From Lycorma delicatula (taxonomy: Eukaryota > Arthropoda > Insecta > Hemiptera > Fulgoridae): a stretch of DNA of 64,000 nucleotides. This document shows positions 1 through 12,400 of this stretch, one piece after another. The DNA lies in NCBI RefSeq assembly GCF_047948215.1, contig NC_134455.1, forward strand, positions 323,198,147 through 323,262,146, in the 5' to 3' direction. The notes below the pieces were generated by a model. That model worked only from the letters and a program-made list of their open reading frames with translations. It was not told where the DNA came from and ran no database searches. Position numbers and translations under genes: made by a program. How positions within the stretch are numbered: the first letter of the stretch is position 1; the number at the start of each line of letters is the position of its first letter.

Positions 1-1775
1 TCGCAAATAAGTTTCATTGGGTTTTACATCTTCATTCATGAGAAATTTCAATACAACTTGCTGTTCCACATTTCCATTCACTACATTGGACGTCATGTTC
101 TTTACGACTGTCTGTTTAATATTGCTTTATACCAGCTATTTGTTTACCTACATAGATACTACCACAATCATTACATTTAATATTATAAATTCCATACAGA
201 TTCTTTATTTTAATACTATTTTTGTTTTTTTTAGATAGTTTATGTGGTTATTAGGTTTAAATACTTTAATTTTGTTTTCATGATATTACTGTATAAATAT
301 TTTATGTAAATGTATTCACTTTTTTGTATTTTATTATGTATTGGTTGTAAGGTAGTTATTTTGTTAATGTGATTTGATATTTGTTTTATTATAAATATTA
401 TCAATTAAAGTAGTTCTATATTTATTACTGCTATATGTTTTATGAAGTTTTATTTCATTTAATTTTTCTTTTTTATTATATATGTACATATTCCTGTATT
501 AATTAATATATATTTAATATATTTGTCATGTTTATATAAATGTTCAGACCAAGGGTGATTTTATTTTTTATGATTGGTTACTATTAAATGTAGGCTTTCT
601 ATACTCATTTTTCAGTTTTGTTATTCTTATCTATTTCAATATTAACATCTAAATAATTTAATATTCTATTATCATCTACTTCACATGTGAATTTTAAGTT
701 TTCATTACAGGAATTTAATTTCTTTAGAATTATTAGATGTTCATTATTTATTATCTGGTTATATGTAATGAAAATATCATCAATGTATCCTGTCCATATT
801 AAAATGTATGTACATGAGTTATACCAGACGCTAGTTAACTCTCAAAATTGTGTAAATATATTTCTGGCAATTGCTGATAGCGGAAATCCCATAGGTAAGG
901 TAGTTTTTATATTTGATATTAAATTCAAAATAATTTTGTTGATGAATATTTCTTATTGTTACCCTTAATAAATTTTGGATCTTGATTACTTTGTAGATTA
1001 TTTTTTAATTATTTTTATATTATGGTTTTACAGGTATGCTAGAATACGTGTTAATTTTGTCATAGCTAACTATTCAAGTCTCTTCATTTACATTTAAACT
1101 ATTTAATTTATTTACTAATTCATAACCAGATTTTATATTAAATCTATTAGGTAAATTCATTTTATTCCTAAGAATTTTTTGTATTTTTTGGATATAATAT
1201 ATCCAAAATAATAGAAAAAATTCATGGAGCAGATTTAAAATTAATCAAAGGTCACAATAGGATGTTTAATTTATGAATATTTGGTAGTCCAATCAACTAA
1301 GGGGTAATCGGTTTAAAAGGATCCGATCTAGCAAGGTATTTTAAATTATTATTGTAATTAAAGATTAGTCTGAATAGTTATATTAAAGTTCTTGTCACTT
1401 TTAGAAATTTGTTAGTGGGGTCATTAATTTCTTGTAATTCAGCAGTAAGTTTCATTAAGTTGTACTTTTCAACAGACATGATAACCAGTGTACTTGTTTT
1501 ATCTGATTTTGTTAACAGATTTTTGTATTCAATTTTTTTCTTAATTGTTATATTATTTGTTTATTGATAAATGGTTTATTAGTAAATTTTGCATTTTTAA
1601 CTTTTGGATATTGTAGCTGTTACTATGCAATTGTTACTTATCTGTAGGAATTTATTTCAGAATCTATGATGATGTTCTTAATAATGTTATTTTTATTATT
1701 ATCATTTAAGTTGAATTTAAATACATTTCTGATGACTAATTTTTCACTCTCATTAGAATTTATATTTTCTTAAAA
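1..1775 (-). mobile_element. Penelope-like retroelement (PLE-1), decayed, runs off left edge
   Basis: Read on the minus strand, this stretch carries the two hallmark domains of Penelope-like elements in the expected order. At about 770-790 is the reverse transcriptase active-site motif GYIDDIF. To its right (upstream on the minus strand, about 840-895) is a stretch resembling the GLPLSxxxAxIF block just before the active site. A GIY-YIG endonuclease core, GIYNIKCNDCGSIYVGK, lies at 143-193, C-terminal to the RT as in PLEs. Stops and frameshifts interrupt the frame many times, so it is a dead copy. An upstream RT portion can be followed in fragments to about 1600. The left end continues beyond base 1 and the right limit is uncertain. 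It probably lies in an intron of SMC6, because exons for the N-terminal half of that gene must lie further left. Confidence 0.8.
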
Positions 1776-1777
1776 CT

Positions 1778-2400
1778 TTTTTTTTTTTTTTTTTTTTTTT
1801 TGTCTTCAGTCATTTGACTGGTTTGATGCAGCTCTCCAAGATTCCCTTTCTAGTGCTAGTCATTTCATTTCAGTATAACCTCTACATCCTACATCCCTAA
1901 CAATTTGTTTTACATATTCCAAACGTGGTCTGCCTACACAATTTTTTCCTTCTACCTGTCCTTCCAATATTAAAGCGACTATTCCAGGATGCCTTAGTAT
2001 GTGGCCTATAAGTCTGTCTCTTCTTTTAACTATATTTTTCCAAATGCTTCTTTCTTCATCTATTTGCCGCAATACCTCTTCATTTGTCACTTTATCCACC
2101 CATCTGATTTTTAACATTCTCCTATAGCACCACATTTCAAAAGCTTCTAATCTTTTCTTCTCAGATATTCTGATTGTCCAAGTTTCACTTCCATATAAAG
2201 CGACACTCCAAACATATACTTTCAAAAATCTTTTCCTGAAATTTAAATTAATTTTTGATGTAAACAAATTATATTTCTTACTGAAGGCTCGTTTCGCTTG
2301 TGCTATTCGGCATTTTATATCGCTCCTGCTTCGTCCATCTTTAGTAATTCTACTTCCCAAATAACAAAATTCTTCTACCTCCATAATCTTCTCTCCTCCT
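1778..2400 (-). mobile_element. RTE-like non-LTR element, 3' end (copy 1)
   Basis: A 174-codon open frame on the minus strand (2384-1860) encodes the C-terminal part of a non-LTR reverse transcriptase. It contains the typical blocks FCYLGSRIT, LYGSETWTI and FEMWCYRRMLKIRW found after the RT core in RTE-like and related LINEs. A long T run at about 1779-1801 on the + strand is the poly(A) tail of the minus-strand element. The copy is severely 5'-truncated near 2400, as is usual for target-primed insertions. The frame is open, but this is only the tail of ORF2 and has no catalytic motif. The clade is inferred from the tail alone. Confidence 0.8.
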
Positions 2401-2454
2401 ATTTAAAACTGTATACGTTTAAAATTATTTTTATTTCAATTATTATTACTATTT

Positions 2455-2905
2455 TTTTTCTTTTTTGTCTTCAGTCATTTGAATGGTTTGATGCAGTTCT
2501 CCAAGATTCCCTATCTATTTCCAGTCGTTTCATTTCGGTATATCCCCTACATCCTACATCCCTAACAATTTGTTATACATATTCCAAACATTGGCTGCCT
2601 TCACAATTTCTCTCATCTACCTGACCCTCCAATATCAGAGCAACTATTCCAGGATGCCTTAATATGTGGCCTGTAAGTCTCTCTCTTCTTTTAACTATAT
2701 TTTTTCAAATGGTTCTTTCTTTATCAGTTTGCAGCAACACCCCTCTTCATTTGTCGCTTTATCTCCCATCTGATTTTTAACATTCTTGTATAGCACCACA
2801 TTTCAAAAGCTTCTAATCTTTTTCTCAGATACTCTGATCGTCCGAGTTTCACTTCCATATAAAGCTGTGCTCCAAACATATATTTGCAAAAATATTTTCT
2901 GACGT
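2455..2905 (-). mobile_element. RTE-like non-LTR element, 3' end (copy 2)
   Basis: This is a second, more damaged copy of the same 3' segment, beginning with a T-rich tail at about 2451-2467. It repeats the start of copy 1 (the CTTCAGTCATTTGA block) and the later blocks nearly base for base, but carries indels that break the reading frame. It lies about 55 bp from copy 1 in the same orientation. It ends abruptly near 2905, where similarity stops. It could be an independent insertion or a local duplication. The separate T tract favours an independent insertion. Confidence 0.75.
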
Positions 2906-4068
2906 TTGTTAAGTAAATACTTGTTATTGTTAGGTAATAAACCTATTGCTTCTGATTAATAAAATATTTATACACTAATAATGTAATTGAAAACATTAAT
3001 AAAATTTACAATAAAGAAATATTTGAACCAGCATACAACCCTAATGACAACATAATAAAAATTTGTATGGAAATCACAAAAATAATAAATTAGATGACAG
3101 ACCATGTAATAAACAAAAATTCCATCTCTAATATTGATGCAAATTTAGAAATATTGGAGATTAATGAAGATGACAAAAAATGAAATATATTAGAAAAGTA
3201 TTCAAACAGAATTTCAATTTGATAAACCACCAAACAGTATTTGAGGGAGTCATTCTTATTAAAACAGCAGCAAATAGCAGCACTTATTAATACATACATT
3301 TCATTATAATACAACAGTACTGCAATGAACATTATAAGAGGAGGATGGTTCAATTTTAGGGGCAGAGTATGTTTATTTTTATTTTAATGCACAATTTAAT
3401 AAAATGAATTCAATCGTTAATTGGGATCCTGTGAAAGATACAGCCTTGATAAAATTAAGGTAATAAATATTTTATCTCAATAGTCTGTACTAGATTACAT
3501 TGGTAGAATTAAAAATATAATTTTAACAGTGTAAAGGAACAATATGAATCTTAAAAAGATTAATTTCAATAATAAATATATATATGTAGTATAATTTCAG
3601 TAATATATATATGTTTTCTTTCCTTCTGTTTCTTTGTTAAATTATTTTTAAATATTGAGCTTATTAAACATAAATAGCATGATTTATTAAATTATTAATA
3701 TACAAAATAATATTTAAAAAATTTAATTTATACATTTTACAATTATATAAAAATAATACAACATTGTTCCTAATAAATATAATTGTTCCTACTAAATAAT
3801 AAATAATTAACATTGTTCCTAATTATTAATATGTTGTTGTCGTCGTCGTCGTCACTGGCTGCTGCCGCCGCCGCTACTATTATTACTATTACTACTACTA
3901 TTTTATTTTCGCTTCAGTCAGCTACTTCTCAGATTTTCAGGTCTTTCTTCCAACAATATAACACTTCAGTTTTTACAAATAATCAAATTTGGATATTATT
4001 TTACAAATAATATCTTACAAATTTGGAAATTACTTGATTAAGATTGTATCATTTATTTGTTTTTTTAG
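2906..4068. other. AT-rich stretch, no gene recognised
   Basis: I see no supported gene here. Short conceptual peptides on both strands (for example 3090-3353 on the minus strand) have no recognisable family. The only distinct structure is the trinucleotide repeat listed separately. The stretch is taken as the intron just before the first visible SMC6 exon. Confidence 0.4.
3838..3900. repeat. Compound trinucleotide microsatellite
   Basis: A run of GTC triplets is followed by GCC/GCT triplets and then ATT/ACT triplets, giving serine and alanine runs in one spurious frame. It is simple-sequence DNA without a coding signal around it. Confidence 0.85.
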
Positions 4069-4342
4069 AAAGTTGGAAGAAAATTTGAAATCATCTAAAT
4101 CTGAAGTTGAGAAACTTGAACTTGCAAAAGGAAAAATACTGAATAATCTTAGAGAAGTGCAAATAGACTACCAGGAGAGCTGCAGAACAATTAAAAAACT
4201 ATTGAATAAGAAGAGAATGCTAACCGATGAGAAATATGAACTAGAAAAAAATGTTCAATTTGAGCCTAATAGCATTGATTTGTATAATCAAGAAATCAGT
4301 GATATTGAAAATAGAAAGAAGGATGCTTCTGAAAAGACAGTG
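4069..4342 (+). CDS. SMC6: SMC6 exon a (second coiled coil)
   Basis: The exon opens after a strong acceptor (polypyrimidine tract then AG at 4067-4068) with one base completing a split codon. It encodes 91 residues of heptad-rich, Lys/Glu-rich helix (starts KLEENLKSSKSEVEKLEL). The 3' border is either 4342 (before GTTTGT) or 4339 (before GTGGTT). Both leave phase 0, so one residue is in doubt. Because it needs two bases from an earlier exon, the gene must continue to the left. Confidence 0.85.
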
Positions 4343-7300
4343 GTTTGTTTCAGAATTTTAATATTATTTTTTCCGATTTTGTGTATAATTTTCCTAAGTT
4401 AATTTAATGTGTTATTGGTAAATCTTGAACAGTGTGAAAAATAACACTCGTATAAGCAAGCTATTTTAAATGGCTGAGCATTAAATGAGTACTTTATCTT
4501 TATATCCCATGCGATTGTTTAAGAAATATAAGCAGATATAAATATGAATTAAATTATTCTCAGTTGTATGACTTCACTACTAAACAAGTGCTTGTTTATT
4601 TTATATTTGTATTAGTTGTTTTAAACATATTTATTTGTCAAAAAAGAACTGACTTTCAGGTCTTCACACTAATTAAAGGATTGAAGGAGAAAAACTATTT
4701 ATTAAACTTGGTTAATTTTGCTTAATTGTATTTTTTTTTAATGAGCATTTCAGCTGTTCTTACCACCAGAGAAGATTAAAGTGGGTTCCTCTCGGTTCGG
4801 GTATGACCATTCATACCCAGTCCACGGCAGTGTTTCAGATGCCAAGGGTATGGTCACACTACAACATCTTGAGAACGAAGATCTGTGCTCGATGTGCTAA
4901 CAAAGGTCACAGTGACACTAACTGCGAGGAAAGTAAAAAATGTGCGAACTGCAGTGGTTCACATACAGCCCGCTCCCGAGATTGCCCAACCTTTGCCCAT
5001 GTTTTAAGGAAGAAAAGGCAATTCTCAAAATCTGTACTGAGCAGAAGCTATCTTTCCCGTTGCATTCAGGGAATATAGAAAGATAGTTAACTCACGGAAC
5101 CTTGTCAAACCAGATGTATCTTTCGCCACCACTACGTCAAAACAAACTCCTACAAATGTTCATAATCAGCAATGCGGATCCTGCAATGAACTTAAGAAAC
5201 TCGTTCAGATGCTTTCTGATCAAGTTGGTTCGCTTACAGCCACTATCTCAGAGCTGACAAAGATGAATAAAAAGTCCTACGTCACAGTAAATAAATCCAA
5301 CAGTGTGATCCATACGAAAGTTCCTGCTCCCAAAGTCCTACCGGTACAGGCAGAGATTATCACAGCTGGCAGTAAGCCAACTAATAAGCTCCCCGTAAAG
5401 GGAACCCACAGAACCACCCCCTCTGGGATGTCAATAGCGTTGGGTGCCACTATTCTAATAAGTCTCCTCCACCATCACCCCATATACTAGAGGATATGGT
5501 TGAAGAACCTCCCGACCTAAGTGCATCAGAGTTATCTAAAATAAAGAATACGAAAAAGAAAAACCGAATCACATACAACTAAATTTTATATGGGGTTTCC
5601 TAAGTATATTTATTTTTTTATTATTTGTTTATATTTTTTTTACCCTTATGAACATTATTCAGTGGATTGTTAGAGGTCTTCGGTCCCACATTGAAGATAT
5701 TGGAGTACTGACACACGTACATGATCCAATAATCATGTGTTTCCAGGAAACTCATCTTCTACAACATGACCCAATAGCAATCAGAGGATACTTCTGTGAG
5801 AGATACAACTGTATAGTAGACAGTAGAGAAAGTGGTGGGAGTGGCTATTTTCATGAAGGATGAGGTGTCGGCTACAAGGATTCAACTGACTACTCTTGTT
5901 CCTGCTGTTGCAGTAAAGATCTCTATCCCCTTCAAGTTACATATCTGCAATCTGTATCTCTCACCGAACACTGAGTTCAGTGCTCTGGATATCTCAAATC
6001 TCCTCACACAAATACCATCTCCATCGTTAATAGTAGGAGACTTCAATGCCTACCATGTTTCCTGGGGCTCGTCGTTCTGCTCCACTCGAGGAAATATAGT
6101 ACACAGAGTGAGACAAAACTTAGACTTTTGTTTGCTGAATGGGTCTCAGACATTCACGTCTTTATCATCTGGTACTATGTCTAACATCGATCTCTCCGTA
6201 TGCTCACCGAATTTACTTCATCTTGATTGGTCTGTTTGTGATGACTTTCACGGCAGTGACCACAAACCAATTATTATTGGTTTTGGTGTGGACCACGAGG
6301 TTAAAAGAAGGCCATGGAGGTGGATTGTTGAAAGGGCGGATTGGGATGGATATCATAAAGCCTTCCAATCAAAGCATGACGATGGTGCGAATGTCCTTGA
6401 CCAATATTCTTCTTTTACGTCCATGATACTTGAGAATGCCAGCAGATATATCCCACAAACATCGGATAATCCTAAACGTCCTTCCTTAACATGGTGGAAT
6501 GATGATTGCAAATATGCTATTAAGAATCGACAGCGAGCACTATGCAAATTTAATAATAGACCTACAACTGAACATCTAAATTTGTACCGCAGGTCTAGAG
6601 TGGTATGCTGTCGGGTCTTCTTGAACACTAAGAGGAATTCTTGGATGAAATATGTGAACACCATCTCACGTACTACTCCCACGTCTATTGTGTAGAAAAA
6701 AATCCACCAATCACCGAGACAATCTATTCTCGGTCTCATTGATGAAGGAGAACTCCTTTCGTCATCTTTGGCTGTAGCAAATACTTCATTCTAGCTTGCT
6801 TTTATCCAGGGATTCTTAAATCACCAAACATTTCGTGTTCATGTAGACGATTCACTTTCAGATAGTGTCGTCTTTGAGAATGGAGTACCTCAAGGTAGTG
6901 TATTAAGTGCCACCTTATTTTCTGTAGCCATAAACAGATTTACCAATTGTGTACAGGCTCCTGTTACATGTTCTCTATTTGTTGACGATTTTGTTATTTA
7001 CATTGCAAGCCGTTAACACCCACTACAGAGCAACTACTACAGTACACTATATTTTGCCTTGAGACTTGGTCCAGGACTACTGGTTTCACATTTTCATCCG
7101 ACAAAACGAAATGTGTAGTCTTTTCTCGGCTATGAAACCCTTCTATTCCGCAAGTTTTTCTGAACAGAGAGCTTATTGCTATCTCTCCTTACGTCAAGTT
7201 TCTAGGTTTGCTTTTTGATAGCCATCTTACTAGGGTCAAACATATAAAGGAATTACAGACAAAATGTTCAAAACGTTTAGATATGATCCGGGGCCTTAGT

Positions 7301-9343
7301 AACACCAGTTGGGGAGCCAATTGGTCATGTATATTGCGCTTTTACTATCACTTGTTCTTTCCTGTTTAGATTATGGTCGTGTCGCCTACTCTTTAGCTCG
7401 TCAAACCGTGCTTAAAATGCTGGATGGTGTACATCATGCTTTTCTTCGGCTTGCCACAGGTGCGTTTAGATCAAGCCCTATTGCAAGCTTGCTTGTAGAC
7501 TGTGCGAGCCATCACTTTGCGATAGATGTGACCAGCTTTTGTTATCTTATTTTGCCCATCTCAAAGGACAGCCAAATCCACCCGGCTTTTGACCCAGTTC
7601 TTAGAAATCCTAATTTAATAAAGTATGAGGACCGTCCATGCTGTACTCCGCCTGTAGGTGTTCGTACCTGACATCTGCTGCAGCATATAAATGTTGACAC
7701 TCCGTCGTTCTTTCCGTCATGTCCGTGCTCATATCCTCTGTGGAGAATAAACCTTGAAAATTTTACATTTGACCTTACGACATACAATAAGCAATCAACA
7801 CCACCTACTGTTTTCCAGTAAATATTTCAGTATGTTCTCACCAAGACGAACCCAGATGCGGTGATATACACGGATGGATAGAAACAAGACCGTTGGTTGT
7901 GCTTTTGTTGTCAGTGAAAGAACTTATATATGTTTGGCCTACCTGGTATTATGAGTGTGTTCACCGCTGAACTACTCGCTATAAATAAGGCTCTAAATAT
8001 CATTAACCCTAAATATAGAATCATTCTTATTTTCAGTGACTCGTGTAGTGCTCTCCAGGCGTTAGAAAACTTTTGTTCCAAACATCCTGTCATCATTGAA
8101 ATTTACAATGCAATCGCTGAGTTGAATAATCGCAACAAAGTAAATTTTTGCTGGGTCTCTAGCTACGTAGGAATTCCAGGTAATGAACAAGCAGATTATT
8201 GTGCCAAAGAAGCGTGTATTCAACCTCCTTTCACCACCTGAGTTACTACCTTTGATTTTATTAATCGTGTAAAACAATCACTGAGAGCAAGGTGGCAAAG
8301 TGACTGGGCGACTACCGTCGATAATAAACTCCGACGGATTAATGATTCAGTGTTGCCACGGGACTCTTCTTGCAGAAAAACTCGACGTGAAGAAGTAGTC
8401 CTCTGTCGATTACGGATAAGGCATACAAGGATCACACACAAGTACCTAATGTCAGGAGGATACGCACCCCTATGCACACGATGCAACTGCCGCATGACTG
8501 TGCACCACATTATCATAGACTGCATATGTTATGCGGCGTTGCGTCGTAAGTTTAATCTACCCAGAAACATCCGTGGTATCTTGTATTATGATAATGAAAT
8601 TTTGAACTGGATGTTTCTGTTTTTACGTAGTACTAGATTACTACAAAAAATTTAATATTATCATATATATTTTTATGCTAGAAGAGTTTTTGATAATTTT
8701 TTCCTTTACTTTCAATTTTGATTTTTTTGGTTCTATGTCTTTAATATTATTATCCGAGTAGGGAGCCTATTGCACTCCCTATCAGAATTAGTTAAGTTTT
8801 ATTAAGTTTCCTTTTTCGATTATTTTAACTTTTATATTTTAAAGACTCCATCTGCGATATTAGTTTTGAGTTTTATTTCACCATTTTAACTTCTGTTTTA
8901 ATAATTTTTTTATTTTATAACTTATATTAATTTTAAACCTTATTTAGTTTTATTATTTTAGTGTTATTTTACCTTTTTATTAAAGAAAATTCCGAACGAT
9001 AACACGCAGGTGTTTTTCGCCCCAAAACAAAAAAAAAAAAGAAGCTGTTCTTACATATTATATATACATGGCTGTGATGCCACTGTGTTATATAATTAAA
9101 ATCTAGGTTTGGAAAATGTAAACATGAATTAATTTTTGAATCGTATGTTTTGAGTATTGTATTTGTTATAAGATATTCCAGGGTTTCATTGAGGTTGTGT
9201 AGATATATTTCATATTGTAAAGTAGTGTGAGTTTTTAAATATCTTAAAAGATCACAGTAGGTGCTGATGTGTTATGAATTAATTTATAAGAGCCTGTTTT
9301 TATATGTAAACTATACATATCTTTTTTGAAAGGTGTGAAAACC

Positions 9344-9412
<69 letters not shown>

Positions 9413-12400
9413 GCTGTTTTATTATTAGGCAGGTAATAACAGATGATTTTTTTGTGTAGTTTATTGTATTTCTTTCTTTTAATGTTAAAAGTAACCCTTT
9501 ATTATTTACAAACTTTGAATGTCCAATTTATGAGAATGTTCATAACATTAACATTTTCATTCATTAACATAAATAATCAATTGATATGTCTAGGGCTCGA
9601 TCCAAGGAAAAATTTCCTTTCCTTTTTGGAATTAAAATTCATTAGAGTTTAGTACTTATCAAGGGGTTTTTTTGTTTACAGATGTTGGAGAACGAAGTAG
9701 ATATGTTGAATAATAAAATTATAGAATTCAGAAAGAAAGAAAATAATCTTAAGATTGAGAAGACAAATCTTAACAAAAAACTTCATTCTGTAAATGTATG
9801 TATCATTATTTCTTACCTAATTCATTGAGTTGTTAGTTTTTAATTTATTTTCCTTTAATTTTATTCTGTAAAGAACTCTGAGAAAATATTTTGTATTCAT
9901 AATCCTTAAAAAAGTAGTTTAGTTTTTACAAACTTGTATATTTACTGTAGCTGTTGTACACTTCATTTTATTTTCTGAAAACTGAGTAATTATTTAATGA
10001 TAACTAAGAGTTTATACAAGGTGCAGTTCAAAATTAAGGGCTGATTAGTATCAAAATATGAACGGTTGAAAAAATAAAAAATTATTAATGGATTCAAATA
10101 CTTACACATTTACTTTAGTTTTCTACATAATCACCATTTCGTTCCAAACACTTAATATCATGAAACAAGGTTTTTCATACCCTTCCTTAACATTTCTGCT
10201 GCCTGGGATTGTCATCACTTTTGCACTGAGATTTTTAACTCTTAAATTTCCTCAAATCATTGAAACGAAAGTTTTGGAGGCGAAGGAAGAGGTAGTCACT
10301 GTGCTCAAGATTAGAACTATGAGGGATAATGAAAAATCTCCCATCCAAATTTTTTAATTATTTCTGTTGTATATGTGGACGTACATTATCTTGAAGGAAC
10401 AGTCCTGATCTATGCATTCCTCGACATTGGTTTTGAATGGCACGATGCAGTTTAAAACGTGTTTCACAATAGATTTCTAATGTAATAGGTGTTCCAGGTT
10501 CCATGAAATCAATCAAAAGCACACCCACTTGGTCCCAGAATACAGTTTCATGATTTTCCTTTGAGGTAGCTTGTTTGAATTTTTTTGATTTAGGTGAACT
10601 GGAGTGACGCTACTGTAAGGGCTGTTGTTTTGTCTCATCACTGACATACAAAATCTACATAACATCACCGGTTATCAGAAAATTCTGTCTCCCTTGTGGT
10701 TAAAGCAGTTAATAAAAACATTTACAGATGTCATTCTATGTGTGAACACTTGTCCAACATTTTTGGAACCCATCGTGCAAATAGTTTATGACAGCCTAGA
10801 GTGTTTGCCTAGAACACCAGTATTCACAATCTAGTATTCAAAATCCATACAAAAGTAAAACTAACTTTACTAGGATTTGAACCTTAGAACTCTCGACTTC
10901 AAAATCGGCTGATTTCGAAGTCTAGATACTTTTTACAGATTTTGAATACTAGATTGTGGATACCGGTGTTCTTTGGTAGTTGAGTTTCAATTAATCACAT
11001 TTCTCGGGAGTAGTTGAGTTTCAATTAATCACATTTCTCGGGAGTAGTTGACCTGATACTGTACAAGACTACACTTCACTCACACTCATACATATCATCC
11101 TCTAAAGTAATAACTTGCACTGATTTCAGAGGCTAAACAGAAGAAGAGAGCCTAGAGTGTTTGTCAAAATTTTCAACAATTGAAACTTCTAGAAATTCTA
11201 AAGAAGGATTGCTTTCTTTCTGGCTATCGTAAAGTGACGATTTTCTCTCACCTTTGCATTTACTTGTTCAAAAGATTGTCAGTCTGGACACCAGGCCAGC
11301 CACTTCTCTGTTTGTTGTGAACATTTGAACAGCCTTCCTTACACTCATTACACTATTGCCCCATTTTTCCTTCACTCATTGCAATAGGACCATATGTTTC
11401 ACACAATTTATGGTAAATTTCAGCAGCATTAGTCCTCTTGTGTTTAGAAATCTAGTCAATGATTGAACTTCACAACTGGCAAGATTTGTTATTCACATCT
11501 TGCAAAGGTAAATAACAATGAAGTGACAGCAATTTGGCAGTTACATGCCCAACACACCACTTAAAGCTGCTGTGCATGCACGAATCAATCTCTTACCAAT
11601 TATTTATAATCTATCGTTCCTTACTTTTGAACTGTGCCTCATATTTCATAAATAATTTAATAATAATGATTGTTTAGGCCAACATCTGTCATTACTAACT
11701 TGATCATAATGTAACAGTTTTGCTGTCTTGTAAATGGTATTCAATAATGATTATAAAGCTAATTTACAGTAAATTAGCTCCACACACACTATAAAATGTG
11801 TAACTATACACATTTTTTGCTGTTCTTCATTTAAACTTACGACATTTGAGAGTAATACAATCCTTCAATTCTTTAATAAAGTGGACAGTTACACAATTGT
11901 ATTGTGGTGGCAGCCACATTGCATCACATTTTTTTGTGTTGTCTGTATCAACATTATATTATTATATTATTTGTTTCATGTAGCTCAAGTAGTTATGCGA
12001 TTTAAGTGAGAATGTTTCAGATCTGTAACCATGCACACATCGGTTTGAACTTCATATAGATATATACTTTGTAATTTAAATATACTGATTTATTAATAAT
12101 TATTAACCTCAATAAAAAATTTTTGAATTAAAATGAAAAGTACATAAAATTTTATTTCACTAATAACTTCTGATTTTTTCATATTTTGTTTCTTATTGTT
12201 ATTAATAAATTATTATTTATTGTAAAAATTGTTTACAATAATAATGATAGAGGTTAATAATTATTAATAGATCAATATATTTAAATTATATATGAAGTGA
12301 AATTCAAACCAATGTGCCTTCCCCTTGTAAGATCCAAATATTTAAAATTTAATTTTGCTGTAACTGTAACCAATGAAAATAAGTACCACTTATGATGTAT

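Larger units (their letters stand above)
4752..9054 (+). mobile_element. RNase H-bearing LINE (I/Jockey-like group), copy 1, with 12-bp TSD
   Basis: This non-LTR retrotransposon copy is in the SMC6 intron between exons a and b, same orientation as the gene. Perfect 12-bp direct repeats AGCTGTTCTTAC at 4752-4763 and 9043-9054 bracket it. The inserted body is 4764-9042, ending in an A-rich tail (9025-9042). It is 5'-truncated inside gag. Domains in order are gag zinc knuckles, AP-type endonuclease, the remains of RT, RNase H and a C-terminal Cys/His region. About 0.7 kb of RT present in the sister copy (31845-35660) is missing here, so it cannot be autonomous. The RNase H after RT excludes CR1/L2/RTE types. 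The exact clade is not settled. Confidence 0.92.

Noticed and set aside
3090..3353. 87-codon minus-strand frame
   Set aside because: No family resemblance, AT-driven composition, and no splice or promoter context. Treated as chance.
4803..5078. Zinc-knuckle frame as a retroviral-type gag
   Set aside because: Followed by AP endonuclease, RT, RNase H and an A tail with a TSD and no LTRs, so it is a LINE gag.
3838..9412. Direct repeats considered as a CRISPR or satellite array
   Set aside because: They are simple microsatellites. No spacer pattern, and the host is eukaryotic.
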